Assembly (NCBI RefSeq): GCF_000732615.1
Contig: NZ_JPGL01000069.1
Coordinates: forward strand, 1-55,602
Direction of reading: 5' to 3'
Origin: Burkholderia paludis
GTDB lineage: Bacteria > Pseudomonadota > Gammaproteobacteria > Burkholderiales > Burkholderiaceae
DNA: 55,602 bases
How positions within the stretch are numbered: position 1 is the first letter of the stretch; each line of letters opens with the position of its first letter. Position numbers and translations under genes: made by a program. The notes under the pieces were generated by a model. The model did not search any database, was not told the DNA's origin, and saw only the letters and a program-made list of their open reading frames with translations. Of this stretch, positions 17,149-25,608 are shown piece after piece.

Positions 17149-18315
17149 ATGAAGATTCACGAGTACCAGGGTAAGGAAATCCTGCGGAAATTCGGAGTCG
17201 CGGTACCGCGCGGCAAGCCGGCGTTCTCGGTGGACGAAGCCGTCAAGGTGGCGGAAGAGCTGGGCGGCCCGGTTTGGGTCGTGAAGGCCCAGATTCACGC
17301 GGGTGGCCGCGGCAAGGGCGGCGGCGTGAAGGTGGCGAAGTCGATCGAGCAGGTCCGCGAATACGCGAACCAGATCCTCGGCATGCAGCTCGTCACGCAC
17401 CAGACCGGTCCGGAAGGCCAGAAGGTCAACCGTCTGATGATCGAAGAAGGCGCCGACATCAAGCAGGAACTGTATGTCAGCCTCGTCGTCGATCGCGTGT
17501 CGCAAAAGATCGTCCTGATGGGTTCGAGCGAAGGCGGCATGGACATCGAGGAAGTGGCCGAGAAGCACCCGGAACTGATCCACAAGGTCATCGTGGAGCC
17601 GTCGACCGGTCTGCTCGACGCCCAGGCCGACGATCTCGCCGCGAAGATCGGCGTGCCGGCTGCTTCGATTCCGCAAGCACGCGCGATCCTGCAAGGCCTG
17701 TACAAGGCATTCTGGGAAACCGACGCGTCGCTGGCTGAAATCAACCCGCTGAACGTCTCCGGCAACGGCACGGTCACCGCACTCGACGCGAAGTTCAACT
17801 TCGACTCGAACGCGCTGTTCCGCCACCCGGAAATCGTCGCGTACCGCGATCTGGACGAAGAAGATCCGGCTGAAATCGAAGCGTCGAAGTTCGACCTCGC
17901 GTACATCTCGCTCGACGGCAACATCGGCTGTCTCGTGAACGGCGCAGGCCTCGCGATGGCGACGATGGACACCATCAAGCTGTTCGGCGGCGAACCGGCG
18001 AACTTCCTGGACGTCGGCGGCGGCGCAACGACCGAGAAGGTCACGGAAGCGTTCAAGCTGATGCTGAAGAACCCGGATCTGAAGGCGATCCTCGTGAACA
18101 TCTTCGGCGGCATCATGCGCTGCGACGTGATCGCGGAAGGCGTGATCGCCGGTTCGAAGGCCGTGAACCTGAACGTGCCGCTCGTCGTGCGCATGAAGGG
18201 CACGAACGAGGACCTCGGCAAGAAGATGCTGGCCGACTCGGGCCTGCCGATCATCTCGGCGGACAGCATGGAAGAAGCCGCGCAGAAGGTGGTCGCGGCT
18301 GCCGCAGGCAAGTAA
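17149..18315 (+). CDS. sucC: Succinyl-CoA synthetase (ADP-forming) beta subunit
   Basis: A 388-residue subunit that with SucD converts succinyl-CoA plus ADP and phosphate to succinate plus ATP in the TCA cycle. It begins MKIHEYQGKEILRKFGVAVPRG and carries an ATP-grasp fold (VVKAQIHAGGRGKGGGVK, EINPLNVSGNGTVTALDAK) and the C-terminal CoA-ligase domain (NIFGGIMRCDVIAEGVI). The ribosome site AAGGGAAT lies ahead of the ATG. sucD follows after 70 bp, evidently in one operon. Confidence 0.97.
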   Translation: MKIHEYQGKEILRKFGVAVPRGKPAFSVDEAVKVAEELGGPVWVVKAQIHAGGRGKGGGVKVAKSIEQVREYANQILGMQLVTHQTGPEGQKVNRLMIEEGADIKQELYVSLVVDRVSQKIVLMGSSEGGMDIEEVAEKHPELIHKVIVEPSTGLLDAQADDLAAKIGVPAASIPQARAILQGLYKAFWETDASLAEINPLNVSGNGTVTALDAKFNFDSNALFRHPEIVAYRDLDEEDPAEIEASKFDLAYISLDGNIGCLVNGAGLAMATMDTIKLFGGEPANFLDVGGGATTEKVTEAFKLMLKNPDLKAILVNIFGGIMRCDVIAEGVIAGSKAVNLNVPLVVRMKGTNEDLGKKMLADSGLPIISADSMEEAAQKVVAAAAGK

Positions 18316-18385
18316 GCGCGCGCTCAATGAACACGCATGGCGGCGCGGTCAGCTCGCGACGCCAATCGAACAGAGGTCAAAATAC

Positions 18386-19267
18386 ATGTCGATTCTGATC
18401 AACAAGGACACGAAGGTCATCACGCAGGGCATTACCGGCAAGACCGGTCAGTTCCATACGCGCGCCTGCCGTGAATACGCAAACGGCCGCGAAGCATTCG
18501 TCGCGGGCGTGAACCCGAAGAAGGCCGGCGAAGATTTCGAAGGCATTCCGATCTACGCAAGCGTCAAGGAAGCGAAGGCGGAAACCGGCGCGACCGTGTC
18601 GGTCATCTACGTTCCGCCGGCAGGTGCAGCCGCTGCGATCTGGGAAGCGGTCGAAGCCGACCTCGATCTCGCGATCTGCATCACGGAAGGCATCCCCGTG
18701 CGCGACATGATCGAAGTGAAGGACCGCATGCGTCGCGAAGGCCGCAAGACGCTGCTGCTCGGGCCGAACTGCCCGGGCACGATCACGCCGGACGAACTGA
18801 AGATCGGCATCATGCCGGGTCACATCCACCGCAAGGGCCGCATCGGCGTCGTGTCGCGTTCGGGCACGCTGACGTATGAAGCCGTTGCGCAGCTGACGGC
18901 ACTCGGCCTCGGCCAGTCGTCGGCAGTCGGCATCGGCGGCGACCCGATCAACGGTCTGAAGCACATCGACGTCATGAAGATGTTCAACGACGATCCGGAT
19001 ACGGATGCGGTCGTGATGATCGGCGAAATCGGCGGTCCGGACGAAGCCAATGCGGCCGAGTGGATCAAGGACAACATGAAGAAGCCGGTCGTCGGCTTCA
19101 TCGCCGGTGTCACGGCGCCTCCGGGCAAGCGCATGGGCCACGCCGGCGCGCTGATCTCGGGCGGTGCGGATACGGCCGAGGCGAAGCTGGAAATCATGGA
19201 AGCGTGCGGCATCACCGTCACGCGCAACCCGTCGGAAATGGGTCGCCTGCTGAAAAAGGCGCTGTAA
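18386..19267 (+). CDS. sucD: Succinyl-CoA synthetase alpha subunit
   Basis: A 293-residue subunit with an N-terminal CoA-binding Rossmann domain (SILINKDTKVITQGITGKTGQFH) and the ligase domain carrying the phosphohistidine loop (GKRMGHAGALISGG, active His near residue 251). It pairs with SucC upstream. The length and both motifs are standard for the family. A strong terminator follows. Confidence 0.97.
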   Translation: MSILINKDTKVITQGITGKTGQFHTRACREYANGREAFVAGVNPKKAGEDFEGIPIYASVKEAKAETGATVSVIYVPPAGAAAAIWEAVEADLDLAICITEGIPVRDMIEVKDRMRREGRKTLLLGPNCPGTITPDELKIGIMPGHIHRKGRIGVVSRSGTLTYEAVAQLTALGLGQSSAVGIGGDPINGLKHIDVMKMFNDDPDTDAVVMIGEIGGPDEANAAEWIKDNMKKPVVGFIAGVTAPPGKRMGHAGALISGGADTAEAKLEIMEACGITVTRNPSEMGRLLKKAL

Positions 19268-19292
19268 TATTTCCGCTGGTTTCGTCCTGCAG

Positions 19293-19319
19293 AAAACGCC
19301 GGCTTTGCCGGCGTTTTTT
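19293..19319 (+). terminator. Terminator after sucCD
   Basis: AAAACGCCGGC and GCCGGCGTTTTTT pair around a TTT loop, 26 bp after the sucD stop. Confidence 0.9.
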
Positions 19320-19424
19320 GTTATGCTCGCGCAATGATTTTGTAAGCGCCGGGCATGTATCACGCATGTGCCGGCGATGAACCAGGTCGCCCGCCGGGCG
19401 GCCGCTGTCCTGCCTGTCACCGCC

Positions 19425-20129
19425 ATGCTCGAATTCCTGACGTCGCTGCACTGGGGCGCCGTTCTCCAGATCGTCATCATCGATATCCTGCTCGGCGGCG
19501 ACAACGCGGTCGTGATCGCGCTCGCTTGCCGCAACCTGCCGGCCAACCAGCGGCTGCGCGGCGTCATCTGGGGCACCGCGGGGGCGATCCTGCTGCGCAT
19601 CGCGCTGATCACGTTCGCGGTCGCGCTGCTCGACGTGCCGTTCCTGAAACTCGGCGGCGGGCTGCTCCTGCTGTGGATCGGCATCAAGCTGATGGCGCCG
19701 GCCGCCGACGCGCACGATCACATCAAGCCGGCCGACCGCCTGTGGGATGCCGTGAAGACGATCGTGATCGCCGATGCGGTGATGAGCCTCGACAACGTGA
19801 TCGCGATCGCCGGCGCGGCCGAGCAGGCCGATCCGTCGCACCGGATCGCGCTCGTGATCTTCGGGCTCGTCGTCAGCGTGCCGATCATCGTGTGGGGCAG
19901 CACGCTGGTGCTGAAGCTGCTCGACCGCTTTCCGATCGTCGTCACGTTCGGCGCGGCGCTGCTCGGCTGGATCGCGGGCGGGCTGATCGTGAACGACCCG
20001 GTCGGCGATCGCTGGCCGGAGCTCGATACGCCCACGGCGCTCTATGGCGCGAGCATCGCGGGCGCGCTGTTCGTCGTGGCGATCGGCTCCGCGCTGAGGC
20101 GGCGCGGCGACGCACCGCACGCGCGCTGA
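19425..20129 (+). CDS. TerC family integral membrane protein (YjbE-like)
   Basis: A 234-residue multi-span inner-membrane protein. It carries the TerC signatures IVIIDILLGGDNAVVIALACRNLP and ADAVMSLDNVIAIAGAA, whose acidic residues lie within helices and are thought to handle metal ions. About seven membrane segments are visible. ATG 19425 (MLEFLTSLHW) is chosen as the family start. In-frame alternatives are GTG 19368 and ATG 19377; no clear ribosome site settles it. Relatives are linked to manganese or tellurite handling; the substrate here is not known. Confidence 0.88.
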   Translation: MLEFLTSLHWGAVLQIVIIDILLGGDNAVVIALACRNLPANQRLRGVIWGTAGAILLRIALITFAVALLDVPFLKLGGGLLLLWIGIKLMAPAADAHDHIKPADRLWDAVKTIVIADAVMSLDNVIAIAGAAEQADPSHRIALVIFGLVVSVPIIVWGSTLVLKLLDRFPIVVTFGAALLGWIAGGLIVNDPVGDRWPELDTPTALYGASIAGALFVVAIGSALRRRGDAPHAR

Positions 20130-20181
20130 CACTGGCCATCCGGCCGACTGCCGGATTCGGGGCCCGCTGGCTACGATCGAG

Positions 20182-20209
20182 ACGCCTGCCTTCATCGGCA
20201 GGCGTTTTT
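20182..20209 (+). terminator. Terminator between terC-like gene and pilin
   Basis: ACGCCTGCC and GGCAGGCGT pair around TTCATC, followed by TTTT. It lies 18 bp before the pilin ATG. Confidence 0.85.
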
Positions 20210-20226
20210 CGTTTCCGGAGCCTGCC

Positions 20227-20823
20227 ATGTTCGAAGCCTTTTCCGTTTCCCTGTTCCGTCGCGTCGTCGCCGATCTGCGGCGCGCGAACCGGCCAGTGCC
20301 GCGCTGGCGGCCGGCCGGCTTCACGCTGATCGAACTGATGATCGTGCTGGCGATCGTCGGCGTCGTCGCGGCCTATGCGATTCCCGCGTACCAGGATTAC
20401 CTGGCGCGTTCGCGCGTCGGCGAGGGGCTGGCGCTCGCGTCGTCCGCGCGGCTCGCGGTTGCCGACAACGCCGCGAGCGGCGCGAGCCTCGACGGCGGGT
20501 ACAACCCGCCGACTGCAACCCGCAACGTCGAATCCGTCGCGATCGACGGCGAGACCGGTCAGATCACGGTTGCGTTCACCGCCCGCGTCGCCGCGGCCGG
20601 CGCGAATACGCTGGTGCTCGTGCCGTCGGCGCCCGACAAGGCCGACGCGCCTTCCGCGCGCGTACCCCTCAAAAAGGGCGCGATGCAGGCTGGAGCGATC
20701 GCGTGGGAATGCTTCGCCGCCGGCAAGGATGCGTCGTCGCTGCCGGCGCCGGGCGCCGGGCCGCTGCCGGGCGACGCCGCGACGCTGCCCGCGAAATACG
20801 CGCCGGCCGAGTGCCGCGCGTAG
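20227..20823 (+). CDS. Type IV pilin (PilA-like)
   Basis: A pilin precursor with the prepilin peptidase site G|FTLIELMIV and the hydrophobic assembly helix LAIVGVVAAYAIPAYQDYLARSRV. A globular domain with two cysteines (WECFAAGKD and the C-terminal ECRA) forms the usual disulfide loop. ATG 20227 has a GGAG seven bases upstream but gives a 31-residue leader, long for this class. GTG 20296 would give an 8-residue leader of normal length but has no ribosome site. A Ser/Pro/Ala-rich stretch (DASSLPAPGAGPLPGD) near the C-terminus is a candidate O-glycosylation region. The glycosyltransferase gene follows. Confidence 0.88.
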   Translation: MFEAFSVSLFRRVVADLRRANRPVPRWRPAGFTLIELMIVLAIVGVVAAYAIPAYQDYLARSRVGEGLALASSARLAVADNAASGASLDGGYNPPTATRNVESVAIDGETGQITVAFTARVAAAGANTLVLVPSAPDKADAPSARVPLKKGAMQAGAIAWECFAAGKDASSLPAPGAGPLPGDAATLPAKYAPAECRA

Positions 20824-20976
20824 GGCCGACGGCGGTGAGGCGCGGCGCGCACGGCTCGCCGGCTGGCGCTTCGGTCGACCGGGGCGCCAGCCGGGAGTCG
20901 CGTCGCGGTGCGACGGCACCGCACAGAGTAGGGAAAGTTTTGTATAGTGCGCCGGTTGCTGACATCCGGTTCGCTC

Positions 20977-22755
20977 ATGCCTTCTACTTTTTCCCGTTCG
21001 TTGCCGCTCGTTGCGCTGGCTGTCGCCCTGATCGTGCCGTACGCGATCACGAATCACACGTATCCGATCCCGACCTTCTATTCCGAGTTTTCCGCGCTGG
21101 TGCTGTATCTGCTGGTGGGCGTGTCCGTCATGCTGCTCGCGCGCACGGGGCGTCCGGCCGAGCCGTTTGCCGCACCGGCGGCGTTCCTCGCGCCGCTCGG
21201 GTTCGCCGTGGTGCTGGTCGCGCAGGTCGCGCTGATCCCGCTCAAGGTGCCGTCGATGAACTGGCTGGCGGTTGGCTATCTGGCGGCCGCGCTGGTCGCG
21301 ATGCAGGCCGGCTATGCACTGGCGCGCGACGGGCTGGCCGAGGCCGTGTCGCGGATGATGGCCGGCGCGCTGCTCATCGGCGGCGTGTTCGCGGTCGGCA
21401 CCCAGATCGCGCAGCTGTTTCACCTCGAATCGGTTTTGACGCCGTTCGTCGTGATGTACAACGTCGCGGTCGATCGCCGCCCGTACGGCAACATGGCACA
21501 GGCGAACCACCTGGCCAGCTACATCGCGTTCGCGCTCGCGGGCGCGCTGTATCTCGTGCAGACGCGTCGGCTCGCGGTATGGGCGTGGTTCGCGCTGTCG
21601 GTCGTGCTGTCGGTCGGTCTCGCGCTGACGGTGTCGCGCGGGCCGTGGCTGCAGGTCGCGGTGACGGTCGTCGCGGGCTTCTGGATGGCGCGGCTCGAAT
21701 CGCGCCGCGCGCCGGGCAATGCGCGCGCTTGGCTGATACCGGTCGTGCTCGCGCTCATGTTCGTCGTGGTGAACGTCGCGGTGCGCTGGGCCAACCTGCA
21801 CTATCACCTGAATCTCGCGGAATCGGCGGCCGACCGGATGCGCGACGCAGGGCAGATCGCGCCTCGCCTCGCATTGTGGAAGTACGGGCTTGCGATGTTC
21901 CGCGAGCATCCGCTGCTCGGCGTCGGCTGGGGCGAATTCCCGTCGCACCAGTTCGCGCTCGTGCGCGCGCTCGGCGGCGTCGAGATCGCCAACAACTCGC
22001 ACGACATCTTCATCGACCTGCTCGCGAAGTCCGGGCTCGTCGGCCTGGGCGTGCTCGTCGTCACGCTCGTGATGTGGTTCGTGCGCGCGCTGCGCGCGCC
22101 GCAGTCGAGCATGCGCGTGTTCGGTTTCGCGCTGATCGGCATCGTGCTGATGCATGCGCTGGTCGAGTATCCGCAGCAGTACATGTTCTTCCTGTTGCCG
22201 GCGATGTTCGTGATCGGCCTGCTCGACGTGAAGCCGTTGCGCTTGCTGCCGGGGCGCGCGGCGTTCGGGCTGTTCGCGGTGCTGTCGGTCGGCGGCGTGC
22301 TGGCGGCGGTGCCCGTGCTGCGCGACTACCAGCGCGCGGAAGTGTTGTATTACGGCAGCGATCCGGCCGCGCAATATCGCGACGCGCCGTCGCTGCTGTT
22401 CGGCGCCTGGGGCAATTACGGCGCGGCGACGCTGCTGCCGCTTTCGCCGGACGACCTGCCGGCCAAGCTCGCCGCGCACGAGCGTGCGATCGCGCTGCTG
22501 CCCGGCGAGACGGTGCTGCGCCGCTATGCGGTGCTGCAGGCGCTGGCGGGCCGCCAGGCCGACGCGCTCGATACCGTCGCGCGCCTGCACGTGTTTGCGA
22601 AGGAACTGAAGGACTGGCCGCAACAGCTGGCGTCGCTGTACAGGCTGTGCGACCAGCAGCCGGCACTGAAGACGTTCAAGGCGGCCGTCGTCGCGAAGTA
22701 CGGCGAGGTGCCGGACGACGCGGCTGACGATACGGACGACGACGATTCGGATTGA
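20977..22755 (+). CDS. pglL: Protein O-oligosaccharyltransferase PglL (Wzy_C family)
   Basis: A 592-residue polytopic inner-membrane protein. About a dozen helices start at PLVALAVALIVPYAI. A Wzy/ligase-type region holds PYGNMAQANHLASYIAFALAG and HPLLGVGWGEFPSHQFAL, followed by IANNSHDIFIDLLAKSGLVG. The large C-terminal part (AAQYRDAPSLLFGAWGNYG onward) is tetratricopeptide-like and ends acidic. Such enzymes transfer lipid-linked glycans to Ser/Thr in periplasmic proteins; a Burkholderia cenocepacia PglL is established. The position directly after a pilin gene fits the pilin-specific branch of the family too. The start at ATG 20977 is chosen over GTG 20947 because it gives a compact N-terminus. 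Confidence 0.85.
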   Translation: MPSTFSRSLPLVALAVALIVPYAITNHTYPIPTFYSEFSALVLYLLVGVSVMLLARTGRPAEPFAAPAAFLAPLGFAVVLVAQVALIPLKVPSMNWLAVGYLAAALVAMQAGYALARDGLAEAVSRMMAGALLIGGVFAVGTQIAQLFHLESVLTPFVVMYNVAVDRRPYGNMAQANHLASYIAFALAGALYLVQTRRLAVWAWFALSVVLSVGLALTVSRGPWLQVAVTVVAGFWMARLESRRAPGNARAWLIPVVLALMFVVVNVAVRWANLHYHLNLAESAADRMRDAGQIAPRLALWKYGLAMFREHPLLGVGWGEFPSHQFALVRALGGVEIANNSHDIFIDLLAKSGLVGLGVLVVTLVMWFVRALRAPQSSMRVFGFALIGIVLMHALVEYPQQYMFFLLPAMFVIGLLDVKPLRLLPGRAAFGLFAVLSVGGVLAAVPVLRDYQRAEVLYYGSDPAAQYRDAPSLLFGAWGNYGAATLLPLSPDDLPAKLAAHERAIALLPGETVLRRYAVLQALAGRQADALDTVARLHVFAKELKDWPQQLASLYRLCDQQPALKTFKAAVVAKYGEVPDDAADDTDDDDSD

Positions 22756-23200
22756 CGCGCGCGGCGTTTGCCGGAGCGGGCCTGCCGGCGTTCGCGGTTT
22801 CGCGATGAAGCGGGCGCGCGTGTCGGGCCATGCAGCCCGGCGAGAATCCGGCCCGGCAGCGATTACCTCGTGGTTTGCGCGGATTCCGGCCGAATGTGCG
22901 GCGATTCGCGTCAACCATTGTCAAATCGCCGCCATGTATCGAAGGGCGCGTGCACAATGCGCGCAAGCGCTCGCGGGCCGGCCCGCATGAGGTCCGGCCG
23001 GCGCACGTACAGGCAACACCCCGGCCATCCGGGGAAGTCGCTACGCAGGATCGCGGCCGGGCATCGATCGGCCGTGCGGCCGTAACGGGGCGCCGGTCCG
23101 ATGGCCGCGGCGCGGTGTGACGCATGCGATGCGTACCGGGCAATGTTCTCCGGTGCGCGGCGCGATCGTCCGAAACAGTGCTGAAGCACGATATTCGACC
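22756..23200. other. Intergenic stretch with no recognisable gene
   Basis: 445 bp between pglL and the small lipoprotein gene. No frame on either strand looks protein-like, and no strong terminator or RNA gene is seen. Several short GC-rich inverted repeats are present but none has a T-run. Confidence 0.6.
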
Positions 23201-23551
23201 ATGGCCATTCGCCCGACCTACCTGATCCTGCCAGCCGTCGCGATGCTGTTTTCCGGCTGCGCGATGCTGTCGTCGTCGCAGGAAAGCAAGCTGACCTGCC
23301 ACATTCCGCGCGCCGTCTATCCGGACACCGCGAAGCCGCTCACGCGCCAGGCGACCGTGCTGGTGCGCGCGCTGATGACGACGTCCGGCGAAGCGCAGAA
23401 CGTCACCGTGACGACGAGCAGCCGCAATGCGGCGGCCGATCGTGCGGCCGTCGACGCAATGACGCACGCGACCTGCGTGCAGACGGGCGCGACCGCGAAC
23501 CCGTTCCTGCTGACCCAGCCGTTCATATTCGAGCCGCAGCGCGGCGAATGA
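23201..23551 (+). CDS. Small lipoprotein with TonB-C-like domain
   Basis: A 116-residue exported protein starting at ATG 23201 (MAIRPTYLILPAVAMLFSGC). The lipobox LFSGC makes Cys20 the likely acylated residue. The mature part, CHIPRAVYPDTAKPLTRQATVLVRALMTTSGEAQNV followed by a DRAAVDAM helix, has the shape of a TonB C-terminal domain. It has no Pro-rich spacer and no ExbB/D neighbours, so classic TonB energy transduction is unlikely. The function is unknown. Confidence 0.7.
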   Translation: MAIRPTYLILPAVAMLFSGCAMLSSSQESKLTCHIPRAVYPDTAKPLTRQATVLVRALMTTSGEAQNVTVTTSSRNAAADRAAVDAMTHATCVQTGATANPFLLTQPFIFEPQRGE

Positions 23552-23641
23552 CGTGCGGGCGGCGCGCCGTCCGGCTTCGTTCCCGGCCAGCCGCGCCAGC
23601 GGGCGTCGCCGTCGACAGTCGTTGCGGCGCGCGCCCGACGT

Positions 23642-24847
23642 TCAGCGCTTCGGCATCAGGTCCGCGCCGCGGCAAGCCGGCTCGGCCGTCGTACTCAGCC
23701 CGAGCAGCGTGAACCCGTTGCGTTCCTGGCGAATCAGCGCATAGTGCCGCGCAATCGTGTCCCCGGTCGTGCCCGTCAGGTCGAGTTCGACCTGAAAGCG
23801 GTCCTTGCTGTCGGAGCAGCTGCGCACCGGGCCGTACGCGAACCCGATACCGGATACCTTGCTGGCCTTGTCGAATGCCTGCCGGCCTTTCTGCGCGGCG
23901 GCGGCGGTGGCGGGCTCGCTCCATTCGCGCGCCTGCGCATCGTCGACCTTCAGCCATTCGTCGACGAAATCGCGGCCGTTGACGGCGACGGGCTGTACGC
24001 GCTGCACGGCGCCGCCGTCGACGCGATAGCGGAAGATGCCCGGCCGCGTCATCACCTCGGTGTCCCTCGAGCTGACCATCATGCGCACCTCGAAGCCGTC
24101 GGGGCGCACCTTGAACCGGATCGGGTTTTCGTCGATCACGTAGTCGTTCGCGGAATGGAACAGCGTGCGTTGCGCGGTCGAGCCGTTGGCCGGCGCGATC
24201 ACGTCCGCGCCGAACTGGCTCCAGCGCGACGCGCACCACGGCGTGCCGTGGACGACCGCGACCTGCCCGCCGGGCAGCGCGGAGAACCAGAAACCGCTGC
24301 CGTACGCGCCGTCGATGTCCTTGTAGTCGTCGGCCTGCCAGCGCAGCACGCGCCGCCAGCCGCCGCTTTCCCACGCGTAGGCGGTCAGCAGGTTGTCGTC
24401 GCCGCATTCGATGTCGAAGCCGGCGCGCACGAAGATCAGCGGGCGCGACGTGCCGCTGCGTTCGACTTCGATCTCGGGATTGCGGCCGAACGCCGATTCG
24501 CCGTCTTTCGGCTGGACGGGCCGGGCCGGCACGCCGAGCGCGGCCGCGAGCGTGCGTTTCAGCACGGCCGGGTCGGCCTGTTCGTCGCTGCACGCGAGCC
24601 GCGCATCGATCGCGCCGACGAGCGCCTGCTTGTACGCACGCAGTGCGTCGCGCAGTGGCGGAGAAATGGGGACGCCGCCGCCGTCGCTCTGCGGATTGCG
24701 GATCTTCTGTACGCGGTGCTGCGCGTCGATGGCCGCGCGCGCGGCGGTGTCGGCGGCGGGGCAGGCGCCGGCGGCCGAAGCGGCGACCGGCAGCAGGGAG
24801 AGCGCGCACAGCAGCGGTGCGGCGTATTTCAGCGCGGGATTCTTCAT
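23642..24847 (-). CDS. Secreted hypothetical protein
   Basis: A 401-residue protein with a clear signal peptide (MKNPALKYAAPLLCALSLLPVAASAAG). The mature part has an N-terminal helical region with two cysteines (ACPAADTAARAAIDAQH, DARLACSDEQ), then long beta-rich sequence (PLIFVRAGFDIECGDDNLLTAYAWESGGWRRVLRWQ) and paired late cysteines (VRSCSDSKD, AEPACRG). It is probably periplasmic with disulfides. I do not recognise the family. It lies downstream of moaC on the same strand, but unrelated function is likely. Confidence 0.7.
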   Translation of the reverse strand: MKNPALKYAAPLLCALSLLPVAASAAGACPAADTAARAAIDAQHRVQKIRNPQSDGGGVPISPPLRDALRAYKQALVGAIDARLACSDEQADPAVLKRTLAAALGVPARPVQPKDGESAFGRNPEIEVERSGTSRPLIFVRAGFDIECGDDNLLTAYAWESGGWRRVLRWQADDYKDIDGAYGSGFWFSALPGGQVAVVHGTPWCASRWSQFGADVIAPANGSTAQRTLFHSANDYVIDENPIRFKVRPDGFEVRMMVSSRDTEVMTRPGIFRYRVDGGAVQRVQPVAVNGRDFVDEWLKVDDAQAREWSEPATAAAAQKGRQAFDKASKVSGIGFAYGPVRSCSDSKDRFQVELDLTGTTGDTIARHYALIRQERNGFTLLGLSTTAEPACRGADLMPKR

Positions 24848-24942
24848 TGTTGTGACTGTTCTTGTGGTTTTCTATCGTTCGAACGGGCAATCGTTACGGC
24901 CGACGTTGCTCCGTGAGTGGCCGCCGTCGCGGCCGCTGGCGT

Positions 24943-25431
24943 TCAACCCGCCACGTCTTCAGCTTTCCAGTCCCCCGACTTCCCGCCGCGTTTCTCGCGC
25001 ACGCTCACGTCGGTGATCACCATTCCGCGATCGACGGCCTTGCACATGTCGTAGACGGTCAGCAGCCCGACCTGCACGGCGGTCAGGGCTTCCATTTCGA
25101 CGCCGGTCCGCCCGAACGTCTCGACCTGCACGACGCAGTGCACGCCCGGCAGCGCGTCGTCGAGTTCGAAGTCGACGGCCACGCGCGTCAGTGCGAGCGG
25201 GTGGCACAGCGGGATGAGGTCGGCCGTGCGCTTGGCGCCCTGGATCGCGGCGATGCGTGCGACGCCGAGTACGTCGCCTTTCTTGGCCTTGCCGTCGCGG
25301 ATGAGCGCGAACGTGGCCGGCAGCATCCGGATCGTGCCGCGCGCGATCGCGATGCGCCGGGTTTCCTGCTTGTCGCCGACGTCGACCATGTGCGCATGGC
25401 CGGCGGCATCGAAATGGGTGAGTCCTGACAT
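24943..25431 (-). CDS. moaC: Cyclic pyranopterin monophosphate synthase MoaC
   Basis: A 162-residue enzyme of molybdenum cofactor synthesis that forms cyclic pyranopterin monophosphate from the MoaA product. The family motifs are all present: MVDVGDKQETRRIAIARG, KKGDVLGVARIAAIQGAKRTADLIPLCHPL, TGVEMEALTAVQVGLLTVYDMCKAVDRGM. The length is standard. It is divergent from bepA. No other mo genes are in the window. Confidence 0.97.
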   Translation of the reverse strand: MSGLTHFDAAGHAHMVDVGDKQETRRIAIARGTIRMLPATFALIRDGKAKKGDVLGVARIAAIQGAKRTADLIPLCHPLALTRVAVDFELDDALPGVHCVVQVETFGRTGVEMEALTAVQVGLLTVYDMCKAVDRGMVITDVSVREKRGGKSGDWKAEDVAG

Positions 25432-25511
25432 GTCGTGCTCCGTTGCAACGGGCGCCTATCATAGCAGCGGCGTCCGCGTTGACGGGGGCGCAGACGACGC
25501 CCGTGCGACAC

Positions 25512-25539
25512 GGGACAGTCGCCGCGCCGCCGGTACAAT
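25512..25539 (+). promoter_or_regulatory. Candidate bepA promoter
   Basis: GGGACA (25512-25517) and TACAAT (25534-25539) are 16 bp apart and lie 70-97 bp before bepA, in the divergent gap with moaC. Read by eye only. Confidence 0.35.
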
Positions 25540-25608
25540 GACCCGAATATTCAGACCAAACGCCGCGATGCGCGCCCGGCGCGCGGACGGCGTCGTTTTC
25601 ATCCTGCC

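Noticed and set aside
19942..22914. A 990-residue open frame on the minus strand
   Set aside because: Antisense shadow of the TerC, pilin and pglL genes; composition is dominated by Arg, His and Gln with no motif.
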